Assembly: GCF_035515035.1 (NCBI RefSeq)
Contig: NZ_DATJCA010000039.1
Span: 1 to 13,891, forward strand
Direction of reading: 5' to 3'
DNA: 13,891 bases
DNA from: Gelidibacter sp035515035
Lineage (GTDB): Bacteria > Bacteroidota > Bacteroidia > Flavobacteriales > Flavobacteriaceae
Part shown: piece after piece, positions 1 to 6,506 of the stretch
How the letters are laid out: each line of letters starts with the position of its first letter
How positions within the stretch are numbered: position 1 is the first letter of the stretch
The notes under the pieces: model-generated
Told to the model about the DNA's origin: nothing
The model's database searches: none
Seen by the model: only the letters and a program-made list of their open reading frames with translations
Program-made: the position numbers and the translations under genes

Positions 1-426
1 GCCAAATTCAGTGGTCTTTTCAAACTTAAGATCGAGTTGTAAACATTCCAGAATAGCATCCAAACACGCGAAGTTAAACTCCATCAATTGTGTGGCTTCT
101 TGATTGAAAAGATGAAGTAAATCATGTTCGTAAAATTCAAAAAACGGCGAGCTACTGTAGGCAGATTGAATCGATTTCCAATGTAGATCTTGCCATTTTT
201 CATTGTTTGATATGTGAATGTCTTTGTAAAGTTGTCTGTTTTTTTGTGAATAGATCACAGGCACGGTCAAAGGAATTTTACCCTGTGCACCATAAATGGT
301 CATTCGGTTTCTATAGGTTTGCTTCTGATAGTTATCACAGACTTCAAAAATCACCTTTTTTGCCTGAACCATGGCAACACATTGCGCAATGCTCGGAAAA
401 TAGGTGGGATGAAGTAGAATATCCAT
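1..426 (-). CDS. WbqC-like family protein, C-terminus cut by the window edge
   Basis: An open frame starts with ATG at 426 and runs without a stop to position 1, giving 142 residues. It begins MDILLHPTYFPSIAQ, and then has YQKQTYRNRMTIYGAQGKIPL, a TVPV segment, and near residues 79-98 an HWKSIQSAYSSSPFFEFY stretch. The HPTYFPS start, the KQTYRNR block and the W..HW.SI..AY...PFFE block are the pattern I know from WbqC-like proteins (Pfam WbqC). The founding member is named from O-antigen gene clusters and the biochemical role is not established. The start lies 13 nt after the lepB stop on the same strand, so the two are probably co-transcribed. The plus-strand frame at 207-431 is only a shadow of this gene. 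Family assignment is fairly sure; function is unknown. Confidence 0.85.
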   Translation of the reverse strand, partial: MDILLHPTYFPSIAQCVAMVQAKKVIFEVCDNYQKQTYRNRMTIYGAQGKIPLTVPVIYSQKNRQLYKDIHISNNEKWQDLHWKSIQSAYSSSPFFEFYEHDLLHLFNQEATQLMEFNFACLDAILECLQLDLKFEKTTEFG

Positions 427-439
427 GGTAGAAAGCTAC

Positions 440-1981
440 TTATTTATTCGCTTTTCTTTTACGCCAGGTATTAAATCCGAAAATAATACCTAAGAGTACA
501 AGGAATGGAATGAAGTAAGAGACCAACTTTCCATTGCCACCCACAGTGGTGAAAAAACGTTCCCAACGCGGACTTTTGCCATCCCAACTCATCCATACCA
601 ATACAGGTTTCCCTACAACGTGATCAAAAGGTACAAAGCCCCAAACTCTAGAATCCTGTGAGTTATGGCGGTTATCTCCCATCATCCAATAATAATCCTT
701 TGTAAAGGTGTATTGGTTGGTAATTTGACCATCAATGCTGATTTGATTCCCATTTACAGAGAGGTCACGACCTTCATAAACGCTGATGACGCGTTTGTAT
801 AAGGGAAGGTTTTCAGCAGTTAAGGTGATCGTTTTTCCTTTCTCGGGGATATATAAAGGACCGAAATAATCGTTATTCCAATTATAGGCTGGATTCATTG
901 GGAAAATACCAGAATCACGATGGTCTAAAGAATCCTTACGGATTTCTATGGAGGCGATGTTTGGATGGTTTTTTGCTCTTGCTACTGCTTCTTCAGTAGC
1001 TGCAGGAATGATCCATGTTTCCATTTCTTGATCATAGCCTAAACCATCGGTCATGTCAAATCGCTTCAAAATTTCATAAACCTGTGCATTTGAAGAAATT
1101 TGGCCTTTAAAAGTCACATTGTATGAAAATTGGATGCGGGCCCGATCATTTAGGACATTTTGTTTTCCATTGATGTACACATAGCCATCCTTAATGGAAA
1201 GGGTATCGCCTGGTAATCCTACGCTACGCTTTACATAATTGGTTTTTTTATCGATGGGTTTATAGTAGAATTTATCCGTATGGCGCATGTCTAACATAGT
1301 GTCCACTGGCCAGTTGAAAACCACAATATCATTGCGTTTTATCTTTTGAAACCCAGGAAGCCTCATATAAGGTAATTCAGGTTTTGAAAGATAGGACTTG
1401 ACGTTCAGTAATGGGATAGTGTCATGTACCATGGGTGCTGCGACAGTAGTCATTGGAAGCCTCGCCCCATAATGGAACTTGCTCACAAATAGAAAGTCGC
1501 CCACCAACAATGTTTTTTCTAAAGAGGACGTAGGAATGGTGAATGGTTGGATAAAATACGTGTGGACGATAGTGGCTGCAACAATAGCGAACAAAATGGA
1601 ACTGATCCAATCTCCGGCCGCCGATTTTGGATGCAGGCTTCGGTCTTTAACATGAGTCACATCTGCCACATAATTCAGGTAATAGTTATAAAGACCAAAA
1701 GTTATCAGTGCTAAAACCGTATCTGTAGTGGTGTTTTTTCCAAAACTTCTAGCAGTTTCTACCCAAACTACAGGAAACATGATCAAATTGACAATAGGAA
1801 CAAACAGTAAGATAGTCCACCACCAAGGCCGATTGATGATTTTCATTAAAACTACGGCATTATATACCGGAACAAAAGCCTCCCAAGCTTGTCTGCCTGC
1901 TTTTATGTATAATTTCCATGTGCCAAGGCCGTGTATGACCTGTATCACGAAAAAGAAAATAAACCATTCTGTAAATGTCAT
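440..1981 (-). CDS. lepB: Signal peptidase I, Bacteroidota long form with DUF5684-like N-terminal membrane domain
   Basis: Inner-membrane serine protease that cleaves signal peptides from exported proteins. Residues 1-105 hold several hydrophobic segments and a PWWW motif, resembling the DUF5684 domain. A further membrane segment lies at about 127-145. The S26 catalytic part follows: IPTSSLEKTLLVGD with nucleophile Ser153, the Lys box YVKRSVGLPGD with general-base Lys251, and GDNRHNSQDSR at 435-445. A hydrophobic segment near 487-502 and a basic tail end the protein. At 513 residues it is much longer than the roughly 320 of E. coli LepB, because of the N-terminal domain and an insertion of about 110 residues (roughly 285-400) between the Lys box and GDNR. 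All catalytic residues are present. It lies between dapB (109 nt upstream) and the wbqC-like gene (13 nt downstream), and probably also has its own promoter. The ATG at 1981 begins directly with the first membrane helix. Confidence 0.96.
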   Translation of the reverse strand: MTFTEWFIFFFVIQVIHGLGTWKLYIKAGRQAWEAFVPVYNAVVLMKIINRPWWWTILLFVPIVNLIMFPVVWVETARSFGKNTTTDTVLALITFGLYNYYLNYVADVTHVKDRSLHPKSAAGDWISSILFAIVAATIVHTYFIQPFTIPTSSLEKTLLVGDFLFVSKFHYGARLPMTTVAAPMVHDTIPLLNVKSYLSKPELPYMRLPGFQKIKRNDIVVFNWPVDTMLDMRHTDKFYYKPIDKKTNYVKRSVGLPGDTLSIKDGYVYINGKQNVLNDRARIQFSYNVTFKGQISSNAQVYEILKRFDMTDGLGYDQEMETWIIPAATEEAVARAKNHPNIASIEIRKDSLDHRDSGIFPMNPAYNWNNDYFGPLYIPEKGKTITLTAENLPLYKRVISVYEGRDLSVNGNQISIDGQITNQYTFTKDYYWMMGDNRHNSQDSRVWGFVPFDHVVGKPVLVWMSWDGKSPRWERFFTTVGGNGKLVSYFIPFLVLLGIIFGFNTWRKRKANK

Positions 1982-2043
1982 CTGATTGTAGTTATTATAG
2001 TGAAAATTAGGGATTTAATGGTTGTGGTTTAAAGCCCGTTCAA

Positions 2044-2051
2044 CAAATATA
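2044..2051 (-). promoter_or_regulatory. Candidate -7 promoter element for lepB
   Basis: On the minus strand this octamer reads TATATTTG, a perfect match to the TAnnTTTG -7 consensus of Bacteroidota sigma-ABfr promoters. It ends 62 nt before the lepB ATG, implying a leader of roughly 55 nt. I see no well-spaced -33 TTG. The position, in the 109-nt gap after dapB, fits a separate promoter for lepB-wbqC, but an AT-rich gap can produce such a match by chance. Confidence 0.4.
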
Positions 2052-2090
2052 TTGTAAATGATAAATCGTAATTAAAAAATTGTCAATAAG

Positions 2091-2792
2091 TTAACCAATG
2101 TTTAACACATCTTTCATTGAAAAAATGCCTTTTTTTCCCGCAAGCCATTCGGCAGCAATAACGGCACCAAGTGCAAATCCGTCGCGGTTATGGGCGGTAT
2201 GTTTAATTTCAATGGTATCAACAGAAGACTTATAAACCACTTCATGGGTTCCTGGAACTTTGTCAATGCGTTTGGAATTAATATGTAAGTCATTTAGTTT
2301 TGCGGCATCAAGCGTCCAAGAGCCGTATTTTGAATTTTTAAGTATCTCTTCTGCCAAGGTAATAGCCGTACCACTGGGTGCGTCCAGCTTTTCGGTATGG
2401 TGCACTTCTTCCATACTAATGTCGTATTCAGGAAGGTTTGCCATGAGTTTTGATAAGATTTTGTTCAACTCAAAAAAGATATTGACGCCTAAGCTAAAAT
2501 TGGAAGCATAAAGAAAGGTTCCGTTTTTTTCTTTGCACAAGGCGACCACATCATCATAATGGTCCAGCCAACCCGTAGTACCAGAAATAACGGGGATATT
2601 ATGATTAAAACAATTAGTAATGTTAGCTACAGCGGCTTCAGGTGTGCTAAAATCTATGGCGACATCTATGTTTTCGAGGCTATAATTTTTGGTGTCTTTG
2701 TCAACTTTTAAGGAGATGTCATGTCCCCGTTTCAGGGCTATCTGTTCAATGGTTTTTCCCATCTTTCCATAACCTAAAAGACCTATTTTCAT
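2091..2792 (-). CDS. dapB: 4-hydroxy-tetrahydrodipicolinate reductase
   Basis: Cytoplasmic enzyme that reduces 4-hydroxy-tetrahydrodipicolinate with NAD(P)H, in the diaminopimelate/lysine pathway that supplies peptidoglycan. The N-terminal Rossmann part starts MKIGLLGYGKMGKT, with the nucleotide-binding GYGKMG at residues 7-12. IDFSTPEA (47-54) and GTTGW (71-75) contact the cofactor and substrate region. The signature EEVHHTEKLDAPSGTA (128-143) carries the conserved His131/His132 pair, Lys135 and the substrate-binding SGT loop. A C-terminal stretch HTAHNRDGFALGAVIAAEWL completes the family pattern. At 233 residues it is shorter than the roughly 270 of E. coli DapB, which is usual for Bacteroidota. 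The ATG at 2792 directly precedes the first Rossmann strand. It lies 93 nt after the DUF5683 gene and 109 nt before lepB on the same strand. Confidence 0.97.
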   Translation of the reverse strand: MKIGLLGYGKMGKTIEQIALKRGHDISLKVDKDTKNYSLENIDVAIDFSTPEAAVANITNCFNHNIPVISGTTGWLDHYDDVVALCKEKNGTFLYASNFSLGVNIFFELNKILSKLMANLPEYDISMEEVHHTEKLDAPSGTAITLAEEILKNSKYGSWTLDAAKLNDLHINSKRIDKVPGTHEVVYKSSVDTIEIKHTAHNRDGFALGAVIAAEWLAGKKGIFSMKDVLNIG

Positions 2793-2885
2793 GTGTTTAT
2801 ATTTATTTGTTTTTGAACGGACACAGGCACTTCGCCATTAATCATTTACTTGGGTGCTGAAATCCTTTGGATCCTCGTGTCATGA

Positions 2886-3518
2886 CTAAAATTTAAAATT
2901 CAAGGTCACTCCCAAATTAGTGGAGTTTTCCTGTTCATTATATTTGAAATGAGGCTTTAACGCCAAATTTTCATCTAAGTTATATTGAAGCAAATGTGCG
3001 TCGACGTTGGCATCAATAATATTGAGCGCGTATAACCCAAAAGTAATCAACAGGGACAATTCTTTATTACGTCGTAGCGTGTTCTGCGCCCGTATCAATC
3101 CGTCATTCGAAACTCGAGGGGTTGGACCATCGCCGTAAAACTCATCATCAGTATGGCCAGCTAACCTGCTTTTGTAAGCATTACGATAGCGGTCATAGGT
3201 TTTATCATTGTCTAAATAGAAATAGATTCCGGTGCCAAGGGCTGCATAAACAATCGGGATTTTCCAATATTTCTTGTTATACGCTTGGCCCAACCCTGGT
3301 AGTACGGCCGAGTAAAATGCGGCCCGGGCGGGAGCTAAGATATTCATGGGTTCTCTAACCAAGCTGTCAATCACAACTTCTTTAGGACTTTTGTTGGTAA
3401 TGTCTTTAGAAATGTCTTTGGGAATGCTATCGGCGGGGGGTTGCGAAAATCCGAAGAAAGAAGCAAAAAATAAAATGAAAAGAAATGTATAAAGGCGGTT
3501 ATTTGGCACTTTGAACAA
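2886..3518 (-). CDS. DUF5683 domain membrane protein coupled to parB
   Basis: Protein of unknown function; the pattern matches DUF5683, which I know mainly from Bacteroidota. Residues 1-25 look like a signal peptide (basic start, then a Phe/Leu-rich core, then GFSQ). A low-complexity Ser/Lys/Asp linker follows. The conserved core begins at about 59 with APARAAFYSAVLPGLGQAYN, then KKYWKIPIVYAALGTGIYFY as the first membrane segment (about 86-101) and a second at 153-170. The C-terminal 25 residues alternate hydrophobic and polar positions and end in Phe. No ATG fits the N-terminus: TTG at 3518 overlaps parB by 20 nt, and GTG at 3509 would overlap by 11 nt; both keep the signal peptide. The overlap suggests translational coupling to parAB. 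Family call is good; the start is uncertain and the function unknown. Confidence 0.85.
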   Translation of the reverse strand: MFKVPNNRLYTFLFILFFASFFGFSQPPADSIPKDISKDITNKSPKEVVIDSLVREPMNILAPARAAFYSAVLPGLGQAYNKKYWKIPIVYAALGTGIYFYLDNDKTYDRYRNAYKSRLAGHTDDEFYGDGPTPRVSNDGLIRAQNTLRRNKELSLLITFGLYALNIIDANVDAHLLQYNLDENLALKPHFKYNEQENSTNLGVTLNFKF

Positions 3519-4398
3519 GTTTTTTGATACGGTTAAAATCCTCTTCAGAATGGAAAGGAATACTGATGGTTCCTTTTCCGTTCTTACTCACTTTAACGTC
3601 AATTTTGTGGCCAAAGTATTCTGAAAATTCTTTTACGCCTTTTTTAACAAAGGATGGTAATTCGGGTTTTTCAGCAACTTTTGATTCGCTTTTATTGTGA
3701 TAATTCTTAACCAAAGCTTCCGTATCTCTAACGGACAATTTATTGGAAAGTATTTTTTCGTAAATATCCAGTTGTTCGGATTGATCCTCAATATTGATAA
3801 TGGCACGACCATGGCCCATGGAAATAAAACCGTCGCGCATGCCTGTTTGTATAATTGGGTCCAACTTTAAAAGGCGAAGGTAGTTGGCTATGGTAGAACG
3901 TTTTTTTCCCACACGTTCGCTCATTTGTTCTTGTGTCAATTGAATTTCATCAATCAAACGTTGGTAGGACAATGCAATTTCAATAGGGTCTAAATCTTGA
4001 CGTTGAATATTTTCAACCAAGGCCATTTCTAAGGACTCTTGGTCGTTGGCAATTCTGATATAGGCAGGAATGGTGGACAATCCAATCAGTTTGGAAGCTC
4101 TAAAACGGCGTTCTCCAGAAACTAATTGGTACTTGTTAAAATCAAGCTTTCTAACGGTAATAGGTTGGATGACGCCAAGTTCTCTGATGGAAGATGCCAA
4201 TTCCCGAAGCGTTTCTTCATTAAAATTGGTTCGTGGCTGAAACGGATTAATTTCAATGGCCTCCAATTCCAACTCTACAATATTACCGATAACTTTATCG
4301 GCATTTTTATCCTGAACCGATTTGATATCGTTTGCCGGATCTTTTAAAAGTGCTGATAATCCTCTTCCTAAAGCTTGTTTTTGTGTTGCCTTCGCCAT
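3499..4398 (-). CDS. parB: Chromosome-partitioning protein ParB/Spo0J
   Basis: CTP-dependent DNA clamp that loads at parS sites and works with ParA to segregate the chromosome origin. The N-terminus carries ALGRGLSALL (residues 9-18), the short motif that ParB proteins use to contact ParA. The N-terminal CTPase domain spans about 42-135, with NPFQPR, the CTP-binding GERRFR (95-100) and ENIQRQDL (129-136). A helix-turn-helix follows at about 154-180 (LTQEQMSERVGKKRSTIANY), and DGFISMGHGRAI continues the central domain. A Lys/Glu-rich linker and a C-terminal dimerization segment end the 299 residues, a normal length. Its ATG shares one base with the parA stop (TAATG), so translation is probably coupled. 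I found no canonical parS palindrome in this window. Confidence 0.97.
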   Translation of the reverse strand: MAKATQKQALGRGLSALLKDPANDIKSVQDKNADKVIGNIVELELEAIEINPFQPRTNFNEETLRELASSIRELGVIQPITVRKLDFNKYQLVSGERRFRASKLIGLSTIPAYIRIANDQESLEMALVENIQRQDLDPIEIALSYQRLIDEIQLTQEQMSERVGKKRSTIANYLRLLKLDPIIQTGMRDGFISMGHGRAIINIEDQSEQLDIYEKILSNKLSVRDTEALVKNYHNKSESKVAEKPELPSFVKKGVKEFSEYFGHKIDVKVSKNGKGTISIPFHSEEDFNRIKKLVQSAK

Positions 4399-5162
4399 TA
4401 ACCGTTCTTTTTAATAATTTCCTTCGCTAAACTCAAATAGTTGGTAGCGCCTTTACTGCTCACATCATAATTGATGATGCTTTCTCCAAAACTTGGAGCT
4501 TCTCCCAAACGAACATTCCGTTGGATAATCGTATCAAAAACCATATCACTAAAATGCTTTTGTACTTCTTCAACAACTTGGTTTGACAAGCGTAAACGTG
4601 CATCGTACATGGTCAATAACATGCCTTCAATATCTAAATTGGGGTTATGGATACGTTGCACACTTTTAATGGTATTCAACAATTTACCCAAACCTTCCAA
4701 CGCGAAATACTCGCATTGTATCGGAATGATGACCGAATCTGCCGCGGTTAGCGCATTTAATGTCAAAAGCCCCAAAGATGGTGCGCAGTCAATTAAAATA
4801 TAATCGTACTGGTCTTTTAGATGGTGAATTGCTTTTTTGAGCATGTATTCACGCTCTTCCTTATCAACCAATTCAATTTCAATGGCTACCAAATCAATGT
4901 GAGCCGGGATGATATCAACATGTGGTGCACTTGTAGGGATGATGCAGTCTTCTGCTTTTGCAGAATGTTCAATGAGTTGATACGAACCAACCTCTACACC
5001 TTCTACATCAATGCCTAAACCTGAGGAGGCATTGGCTTGCGGATCGGCATCTATCAATAATACTTTTTTCTCTAAAGCGCCTAAGGAAGCAGCTAAATTT
5101 ACTGATGTGGTTGTTTTACCAACGCCTCCTTTTTGATTGGCTATTGCAATTATTTTGCCCAT
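4398..5162 (-). CDS. parA: Chromosome-partitioning ATPase ParA/Soj
   Basis: ParA/MinD-type ATPase that dimerizes with ATP, binds DNA non-specifically and is stimulated by ParB to move ParB-parS complexes. The deviant Walker A box KGGVGKTT lies at residues 11-18, with signature Lys11 and catalytic Lys16. The Walker A' region LLIDADPQANAS is at 35-46, and Walker B ILIDCAPSLG at 122-131 with Asp125. The 254 residues fit a chromosomal Soj-type protein without the N-terminal operator-binding domain of type Ia plasmid ParA. It is the first gene of the parA-parB-DUF5683 cluster. The gap of 242 nt to the upstream reductase gene contains a weak promoter-like site and an inverted repeat. The ATG at 5162 begins directly with MGKIIAIANQKGG, the usual start of this family. 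Confidence 0.97.
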   Translation of the reverse strand: MGKIIAIANQKGGVGKTTTSVNLAASLGALEKKVLLIDADPQANASSGLGIDVEGVEVGSYQLIEHSAKAEDCIIPTSAPHVDIIPAHIDLVAIEIELVDKEEREYMLKKAIHHLKDQYDYILIDCAPSLGLLTLNALTAADSVIIPIQCEYFALEGLGKLLNTIKSVQRIHNPNLDIEGMLLTMYDARLRLSNQVVEEVQKHFSDMVFDTIIQRNVRLGEAPSFGESIINYDVSSKGATNYLSLAKEIIKKNG

Positions 5163-5186
5163 TAAATGATCTGATTTTTGTGAGCG

Positions 5187-5194
5187 TAAAAATA
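5187..5194 (-). promoter_or_regulatory. Weak candidate -7 element for parA
   Basis: The minus strand reads TATTTTTA, seven of eight positions of TAnnTTTG (the final G is A), ending 24 nt before the parA ATG. The same octamer at nearly the same distance (25 nt) precedes the reductase gene at 6289. No convincing -33 element is visible, and the region is AT-rich, so this is tentative. Confidence 0.22.
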
Positions 5195-5223
5195 CAATTA
5201 TTTGTGAGTTTAAAAAATCTTAC

Positions 5224-5297
5224 TTGTTAACAAAGCACCATTGGTTTTAAAAGGTCTGCCCTCAAAAACCTAAAAAATTATTGAGCTTTGTTATCAA
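5224..5297. repeat. 13-bp inverted repeat upstream of parA
   Basis: TTGTTAACAAAGC at 5224-5236 and GCTTTGTTATCAA at 5285-5297 are inverted copies with one mismatch, separated by 48 bp. The left arm contains the perfect 10-bp palindrome TTGTTAACAA (5224-5233). A small CGCT/AGCG stem follows immediately at 5298-5310. The repeat lies 62-135 bp upstream of the parA start and downstream of the reductase stop. It could be an operator, part of a leader structure or chance; nothing here identifies a binding protein. Confidence 0.45.
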
Positions 5298-5404
5298 CGC
5301 TTTAACAGCGACATCCACCTTAATTACGATTGATACTTTTTAATTTGTAAGTATATCTGCGCTATAAATGCTTTATTAAGGCCGTTTAAGGTTGTAAGAT
5401 ATCC

Positions 5405-6289
5405 TTAATTTTTACCTTTTTTTGCTCGTATCATTGCTTCCAGCTGATCCCACATGTCTTCAGGAATAGCTTCCAATAAATTAAATTGCCCCGCACCTTT
5501 TAGCCATTCACCACCATCAATGGTAATCACTTCGCCGTTGACATAGGCAGAGAAATCAGATACTAAGTAGGCGGCGAGATTTGCCAATTCCTGATGGTCG
5601 CCCACACGGTTTAAGGGCACTTTTTTGGCCATATCAAATTTGTCTTTTAAATCGCCAGGTAAAAGCCTATCCCAAGCACCTTTTGTAGGGAATGGCCCGG
5701 GTGCAATGGCGTTAAAGCGCATTCCATATTTTGCCCATTCTACAGCTAGACTGCGTGTCATGGCCAAAACACCCGCTTTGGCAGTCGCACTTGGCACCAC
5801 ATAGGCGGAACCTGTCCAGGCATAAGTTGTCACAATATTGAGTACACTAGTATTGGTTTGCTTGGTGTCAATCCAATGTTTTCCAAACGTCAAGGTGCAG
5901 TTTTTTGTGCCTTTTAAAACAATATCAATAATTGTGTCAAAAGCGTTGGCAGAAAGACGTTCAGTAGGTGAGATGAAGTTACCGGCCGCATTATTTAGCA
6001 AAACATCTACTTTACCGAATTTCTCCACTGCGCCTTTCAACATAGCCTCAACCTCGTCATAATTGCGGACGTCACATTGTAATGGTAAACACGTGCCGTT
6101 GGTTTCTTTCTCAAGTTCCTGTGCGGTAGTTTTTAGTCTATCAAGATTACGGGAGGTAATCGCAACATTGGCACCCAATTCTAAAAAATACTTGGACATT
6201 GCTTTGCCCAATCCACTACCGCCGCCGGTAACTACTATCGTTTTTCCCTTCAACGCGTCATCTCTGAGCATTTTTTCTGTATAACCCAT
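5405..6289 (-). CDS. SDR-family oxidoreductase of the 2,4-dienoyl-CoA reductase (DECR1) type
   Basis: Probable NADPH-dependent reductase of 2,4-dienoyl-CoA esters, an auxiliary step in beta-oxidation of unsaturated fatty acids. The Rossmann glycine motif TGGGSGLG is at residues 21-28, and NNAAGN at 99-104. The usual SDR Tyr-x3-Lys is replaced by Ser-x3-Lys: Ser167 and Lys171 lie in VVPSATAKAG, with Tyr156 eleven residues before the Ser. This set (Asn104, Tyr156, Ser167, Lys171) has the order and nearly the spacing of the human DECR1 active site (Asn148, Tyr199, Ser210, Lys214, from memory). The flanks NFISPTERLS and YGMRFNAIAPGPFPTKGA also resemble DECR1. The 294 residues lack any targeting peptide, so it is cytoplasmic. 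It reads away from the M16 protease gene and ends 242 nt before parA. Other bacterial enoyl/dienoyl reductases of this subfamily remain possible. Confidence 0.88.
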   Translation of the reverse strand: MGYTEKMLRDDALKGKTIVVTGGGSGLGKAMSKYFLELGANVAITSRNLDRLKTTAQELEKETNGTCLPLQCDVRNYDEVEAMLKGAVEKFGKVDVLLNNAAGNFISPTERLSANAFDTIIDIVLKGTKNCTLTFGKHWIDTKQTNTSVLNIVTTYAWTGSAYVVPSATAKAGVLAMTRSLAVEWAKYGMRFNAIAPGPFPTKGAWDRLLPGDLKDKFDMAKKVPLNRVGDHQELANLAAYLVSDFSAYVNGEVITIDGGEWLKGAGQFNLLEAIPEDMWDQLEAMIRAKKGKN

Positions 6290-6314
6290 TATATTTATTT
6301 TAATAAGTGAATTT

Positions 6315-6322
6315 TAAAAATA
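6315..6322 (-). promoter_or_regulatory. Weak candidate -7 element for the reductase gene
   Basis: The minus strand reads TATTTTTA, matching TAnnTTTG at seven of eight positions and ending 25 nt before the ATG at 6289. The position is right for a short leader, but the site is AT-rich and no -33 TTG is clear. Confidence 0.2.
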
Positions 6323-6376
6323 CGGATAATATGTTAAGATTGAACTTTAGAAGAGTCAAATTATTCTTAAAATATA

Positions 6377-6407
6377 AAAGCTCTCCTCTTGCAGCTTGGA
6401 GAGTTTT
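6377..6407. terminator. Terminator-like hairpin in the divergent intergenic region
   Basis: AAAGCTCTCC (6377-6386) pairs with GGAGAGTTTT (6398-6407) in a 10-bp stem with one G-U pair and an 11-nt loop. On the plus strand it ends in TTTT, and on the minus strand the mirror side is also U-rich, so it could act in both directions. No gene in the window ends here: the flanking genes start at 6289 (minus) and 6507 (plus). It would therefore lie in an upstream leader, end stray transcripts, or be the remnant of a lost gene. Confidence 0.5.
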
Positions 6408-6474
6408 AAACCATTGCTTTTTAGTGAATGTCATAGATTCTTTACATTGATAAAACCCACATGCGTTTTTTTTA

Positions 6475-6482
6475 TACCTTTA
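6475..6482 (+). promoter_or_regulatory. Weak candidate -7 element for the M16 protease gene
   Basis: TACCTTTA matches TAnnTTTG at seven of eight positions and lies 24 nt before the ATG at 6507. A TTG at 6447-6449 could be the -33 element, but the 25-nt gap is longer than usual. A plausible site, not a firm one. Confidence 0.25.
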
Positions 6483-6506
6483 GGCTGAATCAATTATCCA
6501 TAAAAT

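Noticed and set aside
207..431. Plus-strand 74-codon frame
   Set aside because: It is antisense to the WbqC-like gene, which has clear family motifs in the other strand; the peptide resembles nothing known to me.
5163..5404. Possible parS or origin elements near parAB
   Set aside because: No copy of the TGTTTCACGTGAAACA-type or TGTTCCACGTGGAACA-type palindrome here. CACGTG cores at about 6091, 7350 and 12954 lack the flanking arms. TTATCAACG at 5291 differs at two positions from the DnaA box and stands alone.
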